Source: Humulus lupulus
Taxonomy: Eukaryota; Streptophyta; Magnoliopsida; Rosales; Cannabaceae
Length of the DNA: 64,000 nt
Direction of reading: 5' to 3'
Assembly: GCF_963169125.1 (NCBI RefSeq)
Contig: NC_084795.1
Span: 256,923,042 to 256,987,041, forward strand
Of this stretch, positions 1 through 10,535 are shown in pieces. The translations under genes and the position numbers were made by a program. The notes beneath the pieces were generated by a model. The model did not search any database. It was not told the DNA's origin and saw only the letters and a list, made by a program, of their open reading frames with translations. The stretch's first letter is position 1. Each line of letters starts with the position of its first letter.

Positions 1-529
1 GTCTTTACTGCATCACAGTTATATCTTTCATTAAACAGCTGCCTAAATTCTTTTAAGTCCATCATAGCTGTGTCTTGTGTTTGGGATACTACTTCCCACC
101 ATGTCTGGGCATCATCCCGCAATACAAATGTAGCACAGATCACCCTATCGTGACCTACCACCCTCATACTATCGAGGATGGAACTAATCATGCCCATCCA
201 TTGCTCAACTCTGAATGGATCTAAGCCTCCCTCAAAGACTGGAGGGTAATATTCCTAGAATCTTCCACAAATAAATTCCCATCTGTTCTCAACCCTAGGC
301 TGAGCCAATACTGGTGCCACTCATGGCATAGAAAAAAAGAGGTGTTCCCTGACAGAACCTGTTTCTATTTCAAACACCTAATCTCTTCCTCTTGCCTCGG
401 CAATCTTAAGTGCATACCTGTAAACACCTACTGGAAATTATGAGGGGCAGGTGAAGAACTCAAACCCTAGCTATAATTCCCAGCCTTAGTATAACCACCA
501 CCAGGTCTCATTATTTGTCTTGGATACAT
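1..529 (-). pseudogene. Tekay-type gag fragment, element A
   Basis: This is the N-terminal part of a Ty3/gypsy gag (capsid) gene on the minus strand, cut by the window edge at position 1. The likely start codon is at 529-527 and gives a beginning MYPRQIMRPGGG. The same short MYPRQ opening is seen in element C (start at 53541). The stretch at about 1-260 aligns by eye with the capsid region of element B, with a similar region around the start of the ORF-internal 'minor alanine' block. Several stops and frame breaks are present, so it is not functional. Its primer site and 5' LTR follow at 966 and 981. Confidence 0.8.
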
Positions 530-965
530 ACATGCTGATAGAATCTGCATTCAATAACTTGACCCATTAAACATGATGAGAGTATTCAAAAGACTTCCCC
601 ACGGGAACAATCATACCACACTACATTCACAAACCACTGCAGTGCTAAAAACATGCCCATATCATTTATACATCAACTCATAACCCCTGCTCTTCCAACA
701 TACACCTCATGCTTTCAGTCCCAGCATGCAAATATCACATTCATATATTCACTTAGCAGGTAATCATATAAACATATAAATAATCAAGAGCCAGGCTCCA
801 TCAGAATCTCATGCTCCCAAATATAATATGCAGGTAAAGAATTTACATTCTATTTAAGCAGTTAAGAACATAACCACATAAATAAATACCATACCCTGAG
901 TGAAGTTGTCTTTAGTGACGAGTGTACATGCCCAGCTTGTCCACAGGAATCCTTAACCTTGGCTC
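530..965 (-). other. untranslated leader of element A
   Basis: This is the non-coding stretch between the gag start and the primer site of element A. It matches in position, and partly in sequence, the leaders of elements B (39477-39813) and C (53542-53882). The common end is a segment reading 'cagcttgtccacaggaatccttaacc' in A and 'cagtctacaggaacc' in B. No gene is seen. Confidence 0.6.
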
Positions 966-977
966 ACTCTGATACCA
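966..977 (-). other. primer binding site of element A (initiator tRNA-Met)
   Basis: On the minus strand this reads TGGTATCAGAGT, three bases inside the LTR edge. It matches the 3' end complement of plant initiator tRNA-Met (TGGTATCAGAGC) except for the last base. It fixes the LTR boundary at 981. Confidence 0.85.
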
Positions 978-980
978 AGT

Positions 981-2580
981 TGTAATGCCCTATTACCCAG
1001 GGGCCGTTACGGTGTGCATTTTAAACAGTGCTAACTCACTAACCGATTCATTTGGCCATAATCGTGTAACTAAGTGTGATTAACGATTTAGGGTTACAAC
1101 TTTTGGTTAAAGATATAATGTTTCACTAAAATGTTTACTGTATACACTGGGATCCCAAAATATATTTTAAAGGTAAATTACAATAAAATATTTACAACCA
1201 GCCAATATAAGTGAAAAAATAGGGTTTAACCTTAGTTCCTCTTTAAACTCTCGATTGTGGTGGTCAAGCAGTCACATATGTACACATCATCACCTAAGCT
1301 CTCCAACTCAAGGATGGTCCAACTTTCTTTTGCCTTTACCTGCACCACATAGCACCTGTGAGCCGAGGCTCAGCAAGAAAACTCAATATGCTCATGAACA
1401 AGTAATAACATGTCACTGAATAATAATAGCATGCCTAGCAATAATAGACATATTCATGCATGCAACCAAGTTCAAGTAAATGATTGTGGGCCCTACCTTC
1501 CTATATGGATAACTATCAGGTCAATCCTAAGTGAATATCACTAATGATTCTTGTAATCATGCTGGGGCTTGCAGCCTAATCAGATAAGTGACTAAGGAGT
1601 CACAAACTTGAACCAGATAAGTGACTATGGATTAACGAACTAGATAAGTGACTATGGATTAACGAACTTGAACTAGATAAGTGACTATGGAGTCACGAAC
1701 TTGAAACAGATAAGTGACTATGGAGTCACGAACTTGGGCTCTGCACCCTAAGCCATTTGACGTTTACAATCACCTGAGACTTTTGGCCCTGACTCTAATT
1801 AACTAGCCTTTAGACTAGACAAGCGCTTTTAGTTTTCATCGAACTTACAGTCGGTCAAGCATTTAATGCTTATGTTGATTAGATCTAATCATTTTGGCTC
1901 TACGTTCAATACACTTATGCCGCTCTTGACTCATAGGTCAATTCCATACGACTCGTGTCGTTTTTGACTAATAAGTCAGTACCACTCACAAGTAACAATG
2001 CACCCAGGCATATATCATATGTAAAATATCCAAATATAAGGCATTCAACATGCTTACTCTAAACATTCGCTAACATAATTATGATCATGCACATTTACAG
2101 AGACTCAAGCACTGATCAATCTCATATTCAACATTCATGCCATGCCCTAATCACGTGTATCTTATGCATCACATGCATCACATACTGGGTGCAGTTTTCT
2201 TACCTTTTGTCCAAGCATAGGTTACCAATAAACGAACCACAAGCACGATCATGTTTCCAAGCCCTTAGTGATAACATAGTCACAACCATAATATAAAACC
2301 TCATAAAAAATGAGTAAATAAATACCTCTAAACCCAAACCTAGCCTCTGGGACGTCGAATCCTACTCAACTGGGTGGTAGGATCGATCCTAGGCCCTTAG
2401 AGTTAAGTTCCCCCGATTAAAAACCAAATCTAGACGAAAATACCCAAGTGGGTCGCGACTTGGCCTAGTGAGTCGCGACTTGCCCCAAGTCAAAGAGCCC
2501 CTTGCTTGGGCACTAGGGCGGGCCGCGACTTGACCCCTCTTTTGTTGCAGCAGACCCCCCGACATCCTCCTCCTGGCTTG
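981..2580 (-). repeat. 5' LTR of element A, truncated
   Basis: The LTR starts with TGTAATGCCC (plus-strand reading) directly after the primer site. It shares blocks with the LTRs of element E1: the CACATAGCACC block near 1345, the 33-bp tandem repeat, the GGGTGCAGTTTTCTTACC block near 2188, the lead-in to the TCGCGA-rich block, and that block itself (about 2450-2540). The match stops near 2575-2590, so the U3 end of about 1 kb is missing. Confidence 0.75.
1581..1738. repeat. 33-bp tandem repeat in LTR A (about five units)
   Basis: Units read cagataagtgactatggagt followed by cacgaacttgaa. There are five imperfect units and one is shortened to about 28 bp. The same repeat, in the other orientation, is found in both LTRs of element E1 (12982-13179 and 19993-20190). 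Confidence 0.85.
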
Positions 2581-2970
2581 ATTTGAATTGATTTTTAAAG
2601 AATTAATACAAAAACATAGATTTTTTTAAAGCTAAACTTGCCTGTAGATTTTAGCTTATAAAGGACAATATAATATATTTTTGTATATATTTATGTAATT
2701 ATTATAAATATTATATAAACTAAAAATAGTTCAAACATAGAAGTGTGGTTATAAAAATTGATCAAAATTAAATTATAAGAAATTTAAAATTAAATATTAT
2801 TATTGAATTGGAACATAATTATTTTTTTAAAGCTTATATATATATATCTTAGATATTTAAAATTAATATTTATTTTATTAATTTTATGTCTACACAAATC
2901 TTTGATTATAAAGTTTATTTAAATACTATAATTAATAGAGGAATTAGTTGTAAAAATATCTAATATTTTA
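2581..2970. other. AT-rich stretch without recognisable feature
   Basis: Very AT-rich sequence with short (TA)n runs (for example near 2838-2850). I see no coding potential and no match to any other part of the window. It lies between the broken end of LTR A and the inverted-repeat transposon. Confidence 0.5.
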
Positions 2971-4166
2971 AAAACTTATGAATTAGTACCCATTTTTTTG
3001 GGTAGAAAACGTACCCAATGTCCACTTCCGTCGGATACCATTTGATACCCATTCCAACAAAGTTGTTAGATGCTAATAGGGTATTATCGTAACATATTAT
3101 GATTGGTCCACTTAATAATTTTTTAAAAATAGATTTAAATTGATTTTAAAATAAAAAATTAATTAAAATACATTTAAAATTTTAAAAATAACAATTTTTT
3201 AAAAATCAATTAAAAAAGTAAATTCACTCTCCTTTCACCCTCTCTCTCTCCCTTCCATTCTAGACATGGCTGAAAACCAATGAAGACCAAAAGGCAGCAA
3301 TTGAATGCAATTATGTATCAACCTAGGAACTCGACATCGACTCTGCCTATCCCCCCGAAAGTCGTCTTCTTAGCCGGTGGACCAAAACCAGCCGCTTCGT
3401 GACCAAAACAAGGACCCCAGATCCGCCAACACCCCTCGAGTCCACAAAACCATCCATGAGCCCAGATCCACCAATATCCTTGCTAGCCCAAGACCTTAGT
3501 TGCGAGCCCCTCCCTTTTGTCGTCGACAAGCTATAGTTCAAGAAATTTGAATTAAATTTGAGATTGAATGTTTGTTGTTACAAGATAGTATGAACAAGAT
3601 ATTGAAAGTTTGGATAATTAATTTGTTAATAGATTTTAGTTTATTTTGGAATTAATGTTCTCTTTGATTGTTGTGTTTCAGGATGTTTTGATTCAATAGT
3701 TTGTAGCTGATGTTGTTGTTCAGATTTGGGTTTGTAATGTTCATTATTCATTTTAGATTTTTCTTATTTCAAAATTTATGTTTTTCATTTTGGAGATGAA
3801 CATTGAAATGGGTTCAATAGTGTGCTTGAGATCTGGAAATTAAGTTTTTGGGTTAGTGAATTTATGAGGATAAAGAACACCATGAGCATATTGAAAAATA
3901 TGACAAAATCGTGGGAAGAAGAAGAAGAAGAAAATGATCAAAAACATTTTATTTTAATTTTTAATTGATTTAAATATTTTTTTGTTATTTTTAAACTTTT
4001 AAATGTATTTTAATTCATTTAAAAAAAAATATAAGGTGAACCAATTATAATAGGCCATATGTATACCCTATCAACTTCTAACAATTCTATTAGAATGGGT
4101 ACCAAGGGAAGTGGACATTGGATACTTTTCCCACAAAAAAAGATTGGGTACTAATTCACAAGGTTT
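2971..4166. mobile_element. non-autonomous DNA transposon with long terminal inverted repeats
   Basis: The left arm begins near 2971 with AAAACTTATGAATTAGTACC. The right arm, reverse-complemented from 4166, begins AAAACCTTGTGAATTAGTACC. The arms stay alignable, with mismatches, for roughly 230-250 bp inward (about 2971-3225 and 3935-4166). The core of about 700 bp has a GC-richer segment with a 64-codon minus-strand frame at 3347-3541, then intron- or UTR-like T-rich sequence. No transposase is encoded. Long inverted repeats with a captured-looking core suggest a Mutator-like (MULE or Pack-MULE type) element, but the target duplication is hidden in poly-A/T and could not be assigned. Confidence 0.65.
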
Positions 4167-4195
4167 TTTTTAAAAAAAAATTGATACTTTTGACG

Positions 4196-6085
4196 CTAAT
4201 AATACATGAGCTCATTGAAGGCCACCCCCAGGTAGTTATAATCCGCCCCTTTATTGCAAACATAGAAGTCGTAAAAGGTGCTCATGCCAAAGTCTTCAAA
4301 CGCTTTAGCATTAGCAGCCCTTCCAACTTTGTCCTCATCAAGGGCCTTCACCAACTCGTCCCTCTCTTCTTCGATGGCCCTCCCCTGGGCAGTGTTTTTT
4401 ATGGTGATGTCCCTCAGCTCTTCAACCCTCCTCCCCATCCGGTTGACATCCAAGTTCCTTTGTTCATCACCGACTTGGAGACCCTCGTTATCCTTGGTAA
4501 CTTGCTCGGAAGTCCGCTGCAACTCCTGGACCTGCTCGGTCAGCTGAGCAACCTGGGATTTTAGGGAGGCATTTTACTCGGAGTCCTTCATGAAGCCGCT
4601 CACCTGCATGTTCACCACCTTGACCTGGTGGTGAGCATAATTTAGTGACAAGATGCCCTACAACATTAAAAGAAGGAAGTTAGAGAAATTAACAAAGATA
4701 GTAATAAAAAGAAATAATACCAAGTAGATGGAGCACTTACTCTGACAACGTCTTGGAGACCATTACTGTTGATGTTCTATAGATATTTGGTGCCCAAGGT
4801 AGCCATGAAGTTGTCCTGGGAGGTGGACACCCTTTTTACAAGCCAATGGTAGATTGCCAAGGCCTTCCTCAAATGCTCATAAACCTCTTCGGCAGGGTCC
4901 TCGACAAACTTTGCTCAGGGCAGGGGACTCTCTTACAAGTGCGAAGAGGACAATATCCTCACCAGGGGTTGCCTTGCCCTTACCAGATTTGTGTGAGGGA
5001 GTCTGCATCTTCTTACGAGAGGGAGTCTTCTCATCTGACTCGGTATCCATAGCAAGAAGCTCAGCTTCTGGCGCTTGGCCGAAGGGAACTTGCTACTGGG
5101 GTCGTCGGGCTATTTTTGAGCAAATTTCTTGAAGAAAATAGACGACATATCTGCAAAACAAAAGCAAGAGGTCAGTAAGTATGTCGAGCAAGGTTAAAAT
5201 ATGGAAACAAAATAAGCAGAGTAAAAATAATCTCAAGAGGTTAGCACCAGGTCACTCTCTTCTGCTCCTTCTTAGATGAGGGATTAAGAATTGCCCTGGA
5301 GTAAATTTCTATGGCATATCCCATCTTAGCCTCCTCTTACTTCCCTGAACTGGTTGGTTCTTCGTTAGGGGGCTGGGCCTCCTAGGTTTCAACAGCAGTG
5401 GCATGACGTGCCACATGAGGGTCTTTATCATCACCACCACGAGAAATTTATTTAGTACGCACCATCGTTGTTCACAAGAGTGACAAGTTCACAAGATGGT
5501 CCGGTGATCACCTCCCCAAATAATCTGCGTACAAGAAAAATGGGAAAGAAGAGGTGAGAGCACTGAATAATTCTGGTCGGCATATACGCCTTGAGTTGTA
5601 CCAACCATACCAGAATAAAAACGGTACAGACTACTGACTAGAAAACAAATCAGATCAAGAAATGCCAAGGAAACTAAAGAAATTTCAAAAACTCCTCAAG
5701 AGCTCCAAAGTGCAAATCGGCCAAAAAAGGCATCAAGAGTCATTTTTTTTTAAATCAAGGGCTAATACAAGAAACCCATGCCTAGAACTACCCAAAACAG
5801 TCATTTATTTCTATATTCAAGTGACATGCAAGTACCACCGAAATATTTTTCCAAGAAACCACTCATGACTATAGTCAGAAAAGGAAAATTTTCTCTCACA
5901 CACAATGCCAATACAGAAAAATAAGGTTGAGAAACTTACTTGCTGCAAGGTCATGGTACCAAAAACGTGCTCAAAGTCAGAGGATCGTCGACAACGAGTG
6001 TCTGGGCACGGGCTAGTGAGAAGAACTTCGGAGCTTGGTTTGGCTCTGGATGCTTGGTGTGCTTAAATAATGGAGGAGGTAAAGT
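4196..6085 (-). pseudogene. antisense extra gene of a Tat-like retrotransposon, with introns
   Basis: This minus-strand gene model is in antisense to the element it lies in. The pieces seen are: a 5' exon ending in the donor GTAAGT (5939-5934); an acceptor TTGTACGCAG ending at 5525; a second exon with ATG near 5465 (MVRTK...); an acceptor TTTGTTTTGCAG near 5150; an exon with frame ...AIYHWLVKRVSTSQDNF; an 82-bp GT-AG intron at 4659-4740; and a final exon (4196-4658) rich in E, Q and R that looks like a coiled coil, ending ...FYDFYVCNKGADYNYLG. Several exons carry stop codons (for example after MVRTK), so it is a pseudogene. Antisense extra ORFs between pol and the 3' LTR are known in the plant Tat lineage. 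The YLG-type C-terminal end resembles plant transposon-associated proteins of unknown function. The exon model is by eye. Confidence 0.55.
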
Positions 6086-6103
6086 GGAAATAGAAAGGAA
6101 AAC

Positions 6104-6115
6104 CCCTATTTATAG
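6104..6115 (-). promoter_or_regulatory. TATA box for the antisense extra gene
   Basis: The minus strand reads CTATAAATAGGGG, a near-perfect plant TATA box. It lies about 20-30 bp upstream of the proposed first exon and reads into the antisense gene, away from the LTR at 6521. Confidence 0.6.
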
Positions 6116-6507
6116 ACAAGGAAGAATTCCCATTCTCCTGCCAGGCATTAATGGAACTGCCCACTCAGCAGTCCCCTCAACTGCCGCAAGAACATCTCCC
6201 TAGACACGTCAGCACGGCTACGCGCACGTCCCTATAGTCATGTCTCCTCAACCGCTACACGCATCAGCCCACTCTTCGATAAATGCACAACTGATGATAT
6301 AATTATTAAGAGAAGCCATTATGACACTTTATGGTTTCAAAAAGAGGCGGGAAAGAGTGAAAGGTCATTTATTGGAAACTTTAAGAAATACAAAGGCTAT
6401 TAATTTTACCAGATGCTATGCCACATAGCAAGGAGCTTATATTCCTGACCAGGCTGGATGGTATGGTGCCTAGAAGAAAGTTTCCATGCTGCTTAGCACC
6501 ATTGCAA
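6116..6507. other. non-coding tail between antisense promoter and PPT
   Basis: No coding frame is seen. It is probably the upstream promoter region of the antisense gene and the 3' untranslated part of the Tat-like element. Confidence 0.4.
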
Positions 6508-6520
6508 ACTTGGGGGCAAA
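6508..6520 (+). other. polypurine tract of the Tat-like element
   Basis: ACTTGGGGGCAAA lies immediately before the TG that opens the LTR at 6521, the expected place for the plus-strand primer of a retroelement on the plus strand. Confidence 0.65.
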
Positions 6521-7189
6521 TGTTATCCCAAAAATTTGCATATTTGACGTGGCACTAATTTTGAACAAGTGGCATTATGTTTTAGACACATGGCGTTAGG
6601 ACAGGAAGGCTAGTCGGAGTATACTCACATAATATAAAATAGTTAATGCTCGGGAAGACCACCAGAAAACCTACTGGTCGGTGTGACAGGAAGATAAACC
6701 TGGTCGGTGGGAAGCAGTTACGCTCATCATGCACCTAATAGCCTGCCTGCAAGAATATTGGGATATTTGCCATCAGTTACACTTAGGGTCAACCTATGGG
6801 CCTATGAGCAATAAATAATAAATAAAAACCTGCTACCACAATGAAGGGGGTTCAGAAAACTAGCCTACCGACCAATGTTTAGAAACATACTGGGCAACCT
6901 ACTTTTATACTTAGCAGCGATTCCGCCTTATTGTATTATCTTTTACACATAGAAATCCACTTGTAATCCTTTGTGATCTTGTGTAAACCTTCAAGATTAA
7001 TATAAAACTAAGAGGAAGTAGGTCATTACAAATTCTTGGGGCCGAACCTCTATATATCCTGGTGTTCTTTATTATTTATTGCTCATTATTATTAGGTTTT
7101 TGGCTCATTTATTGTTTGTTGATTATTCTATTGAAAGCTCTCGAATTAATTACTGACTCCACGTCAGTTGACTAAAAAATCAGTCAACA
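6521..7189 (+). repeat. LTR of the Tat-like element (669 bp)
   Basis: It opens with TGTTATCCC and closes with CAGTCAACA. A PPT lies on its left and a primer-site-like sequence plus gag start on its right. Its last 323 bp recur at 7748-8070. A PPT on one side and a PBS on the other means this LTR is the shared middle LTR of a multi-LTR array, not a simple 5' or 3' end. Confidence 0.75.
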
Positions 7190-7192
7190 TTT

Positions 7193-7211
7193 TTGTGCTT
7201 TCGTTGAGAGA
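7193..7211 (+). other. primer-site region of the Tat-like element
   Basis: TTGTGCTTTCGTTGAGAGA follows the LTR end by three bases. It is a diverged form of TGGTGCTTTCATTGAGAGC, which follows the Tat-type LTR at 61275-62126 in the same window. The primer tRNA was not identified. Confidence 0.55.
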
Positions 7212-7245
7212 AAGAACTATCACATTTGCATTTCATTGTTGCAAA

Positions 7246-7747
7246 GATGGTGGTTTCAACAAGAAGAACAAGTCAAGAACCTCCGGAGCGCAGAGTTGAT
7301 TCGTCGCGTCGAGTTACCTCAATGAGAAATCTGAACGAGGGGCGAGCTGATTTGCCACCTAGGAACCTGCCTAGTGTTGAGGGGCAGGCTACTGGGCCCA
7401 CTACAGTCGGGTATGAGGCTGCTACCTTTATAGGAGTTACTAACGCATAAAATTTGGGTGGATGTGCTGCAAGGGGTACCAACTAGCCAGGACCAAGAGC
7501 TGGAGATCCTGGACAGTATGAACCCCACGTGGATATTGATCAAGGACTTGATTTCAAAATTGAGAAAATAAGGGAGGTCATGGGACATATGCAAGATCAG
7601 CTTGCCACCATGAACTAGGGGTGGGCTACCGCCCATGAGTCCATTAATGAGGCTTTCAAAAAACGAAGAAGAGATTTACAAGAATGGATGGATCGACATG
7701 CCCAAGAGATGATGGCCCACTAGGAAGCCATGGAATGTCGAACGCTT
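7246..7747 (+). pseudogene. Tat-like gag N-terminal fragment
   Basis: A start codon at 7246 opens a frame MVVSTRRTSQEPPERR that runs 67 codons to a stop at 7448. The same frame then continues through scattered stops into a basic, helix-like segment (...SINEAFKKRRRDLQEWMD). The position directly after LTR and primer site identifies it as the start of gag. The frame breaks off at 7747, where it is joined to a second LTR fragment. It is not functional. Confidence 0.6.
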
Positions 7748-8070
7748 ACTGACCAGTACTAGAAACATACTGAGCAGCTTGGCTTGATACTTAGCAGTGA
7801 TTCTGCCATTCTGTATTGTTATTTACACCTAGAAATCTACCTGTATTAACTGGTTATCTTGTGTAGACCCTTAAGATCAATACAATCTAAGAGGAAGTAG
7901 GTCATTACCAATCCTTTGGGCCGAACCTCTATGAATCTTGGTGTTCTTTATTATTTATTTCTCATTATTATCATGTTCTTGGCTTATTTATGGTTCATTG
8001 ATTCTCTAATTGAAAGCTCTCGAATTAATTATTTTGACTCCACGTTAGTTGGCTAAAAAACCAGTCAACA
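7748..8070 (+). repeat. partial LTR, second copy of 6867-7189
   Basis: This has the same length (323 bp) as the last part of the LTR 6521-7189 and is clearly similar along its whole length, including the shared ending CAGTCAACA. The U3 part and the rest of the element between gag and this LTR are deleted. Confidence 0.8.
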
Positions 8071-8263
8071 ACCCCAATTTACAAAAATGGGCATGCATGC
8101 CTATTTAATACACATAAGCATGCATAAATATTCACATTACCATATAAATCATTTATACTGCATATTCGCACATATATTCAATTAATTCCACATATAAATA
8201 CGATTATGCCTTCCTGGCACAGTCATCTAGGCACACCCTTAATAGCAAATTCGGAACGTTACA
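8071..8263 (-). repeat. terminal fragment of a Tekay-type LTR (C/D family)
   Basis: It matches the U3 end of LTR C (30930-31116): shared GCATGCATA, CACCATATAAATCAT-like and 'tatgccctcctg' blocks, and the closing ...ACGTTACA at 8263. Its left end meets the Tat-like LTR fragment at 8070 and its right end meets a copia gag gene. It is the broken remnant of an insertion into that gag. Confidence 0.65.
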
Positions 8264-8511
8264 ACATCACTCATACTAGCATGCATGTAGCATTTGGCCT
8301 TGTTGTTGGATAAAATCCAATCATGATACTTCTCCCTAGCAATTTTAGGAGTAGTGGCAGTAAGGACCTCAGGACGCTCCACAGAAAAGATAAACTTGTG
8401 GTTCTGACAAATCAACACAATGTTCATGTTTGATTTCCATTTTATAAAATTCTCACCTGTGAGTTTTTCATTTAGAAGTAAAGCAGTAATAGGGTTTGAG
8501 TTATTCATCAT
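8264..8511 (-). pseudogene. Ty1/copia gag N-terminal fragment, element G
   Basis: The start codon is at 8511. The frame runs about 83 codons on the minus strand and contains LTGENFIKWKSNMNIVL, a typical beginning of plant copia gag polypeptides, then ...YHDWILSNNKAKCYMHASM. It is cut at 8264 by a Tekay-type LTR end; the last few codons of the open frame come from that LTR. The gag of element H (60479) starts in the same way, with KWKSNMNLV, so G and H are related families. Confidence 0.75.
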
Positions 8512-10535
8512 TGCTGAAATAAATAAATAAAAAAAAAAATTAATTCAACATATATTATGAATATTAGTAAGTTTTTGGAATAGTAAATATGATGCATGAA
8601 TGAAAAAAATTAAATAACATATAAAAATAATTATACCTAATTCTGCGATAAATTAATTTGAAAATTAATAGACCAGCTTTAGGGTAGGTCAGACTAATCA
8701 CATATTAATTTTGAGACAATTCTCAAATCCATAAGTGAAAACTTAAAACCAACTATTTTCTCCTTTGACTTACAAACAACCGCTAGTTTGATCAAGATTA
8801 ACTAGTCTGCTCGAAAGCCTAGTTAATCTTTGTGAGTGTAACCCATTATTTTAGATTAATGACTTAATTCAAGAGTGTTCCTTAGCGTCAGTCAAACTTG
8901 AAATCATTCAATCCTATTCTTTAAAGAAGTTAACCTTGAATAATAACACAGTCAGAAACCTTCCTTATGGGGATGCAAACAAAGGCGCCTCGAGGCCCAT
9001 TCCATGAAACGTTGTGTTAACTAATAATGGAGACCATATGAGTTATTGTTATATCTCCTGCTCCCACTCACTATTTTAGAATATGTGTTTTCTCAATTGT
9101 TAACTAATAATGGAGACCATATGAGTTATTGTTATATCTCCTGCTCCCACTCACTATTTTAGAATATGTGTTTTCTCAAAACATCATATGCTTTTTAATT
9201 AATTAAATTAATCAAATTAATTTACTAATTGATATTCTAATAATTACTAATTTAATTAAGCATTTAAGCATACTCCTAAAGACCCTTAAACTATCTTCTC
9301 AATAAATGCTCTAGTTATTAAGAATATCATTTGCCTATCTAATAAAATTAATTATCAAATAGGTCTTGAAATTAACACTTAAAATCAATTGACCGCTTTG
9401 TTCAAGATTTATTTAGACTAATTATATGATCCATTAAATGCATATAATCAAATAGGATGTTCCTAATCAAAACATGTTTGTACTCGATATGAAATGCATG
9501 CTTTAATTAGATAATGTGTGGGTAATATGTATAACATGTTATAATGCATGACAATGTTACAAAACACATCTAATACATTCAAACATTTAGATAAATAAAT
9601 AAAAGTGAGCGGGGTGTTTTGGGTATTTCTAGAAAAATTACAACACTTGCAATAAATTACAAAATAAAATATAAATAAAACCAAGCCTTCATGTAGAATC
9701 TCCATCTCCATCTTTTGGGCCTTCTATTAATTTTATGTCATCAAGCCCAATTTTGAATTATAAATGACTTCTATATTTTTTAAACAATCTTTTAAAATTA
9801 TTGATCTTGGCTAATTAAAGTCCAATTGGTCATTTAGGTCCATTTTTAAGTTGGGCCACTTAATTCAAAATTGAAGTAGAATTTTAAAATTACAACTAAC
9901 AACTTGGGCCAAGCCCAAAAATTCAAGGAAACCATCAACCACCCTAGGGCTCGGATAAGGAGCCCAGTGATTAGGGTTTGCAATTTGGAGCTCGGCTTGG
10001 TGGGGCGGCTCAAAGAGCCACCAACTCACCAAGTCGCAAAGGCAAGGCGCGACTGGCAGGTGTGCGAGGCATGGCAGTGGTGTGAGGGGCATGATAGAGT
10101 TGCGCTGGGCTTGCTGGTAGGTACGCAAGGGTGCTAGAGCCAGGGCACAGGGGCATGGGGATCAGGCGTAAGGGGCGCGGGGCTTAGACTTTGGATGCGG
10201 CTGGCATGCTAGGCAATCATAAAGCTTGGGCACCTGGTGTGTAGGTAGCAAGTGCCAAGGAGGCATCTAGGGTCTCGCAGTTGGATTAACACTTTTGTGA
10301 AGAATTTCAAATTCAAAAAATGAAATTACAAAAAATCTTATGCCCCACATGGCTTACAATTTTGTGGATATAGAAAAATAAGAATAATTCCTAAACCCAA
10401 AATACCATATAATTAACGACTCTTAAGAACAAACATTCACCAAAATAAACGTCCATTCACTCATCACTTATTACAATAATATAAGAATGCATATTATACC
10501 CACACAACAATTAATGTATTCAGAGATTAATGACT
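8512..10535 (-). other. long leader region of copia element G
   Basis: About 2 kb of mostly non-coding sequence between primer site and gag start. Segments around 8640-9000 resemble the leader of element H (60600-61060) in style and in short blocks. The half at 9900-10280 is GC-richer, with no supported frame, and may be foreign. An 83-bp tandem duplication lies at 9016-9181. Confidence 0.45.
9016..9181. repeat. 83-bp tandem duplication
   Basis: The block starting gttaactaataatggagacc is present twice in direct succession (9016-9098 and 9099-9181). I see no mismatch apart from the last two or three bases at the downstream edge, so the duplication looks recent. Confidence 0.9.

Noticed and set aside
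1581..1738. CRISPR-like array of 33-bp units
   Set aside because: The units are contiguous with no unique spacers, lie in a plant LTR, and the same array occurs in E1. It is a plain tandem repeat.
2081..2296. 71-codon frame in LTR A as a small secreted protein
   Set aside because: Within an LTR, not conserved in the matching LTR regions of E1, and the hydrophobic part is due to T-rich sequence.
3347..3541. 64-codon minus-strand frame in the core of the TIR element as a host gene
   Set aside because: Short, low-complexity (rich in G, V, L and R), no recognised motif. At most a captured fragment.
4118..4564. 148-codon plus-strand open frame (MDTFPTKKDWVL...)
   Set aside because: It crosses the right end of the TIR transposon and runs antisense to the exon at 4196-4522, which has better domain support. 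It is a shadow frame.
9865..10137. Overlapping 77- and 87-codon frames on both strands in a GC-richer segment
   Set aside because: No domain, no start context; the segment lies in the leader of copia G and frames on both strands come from base composition.
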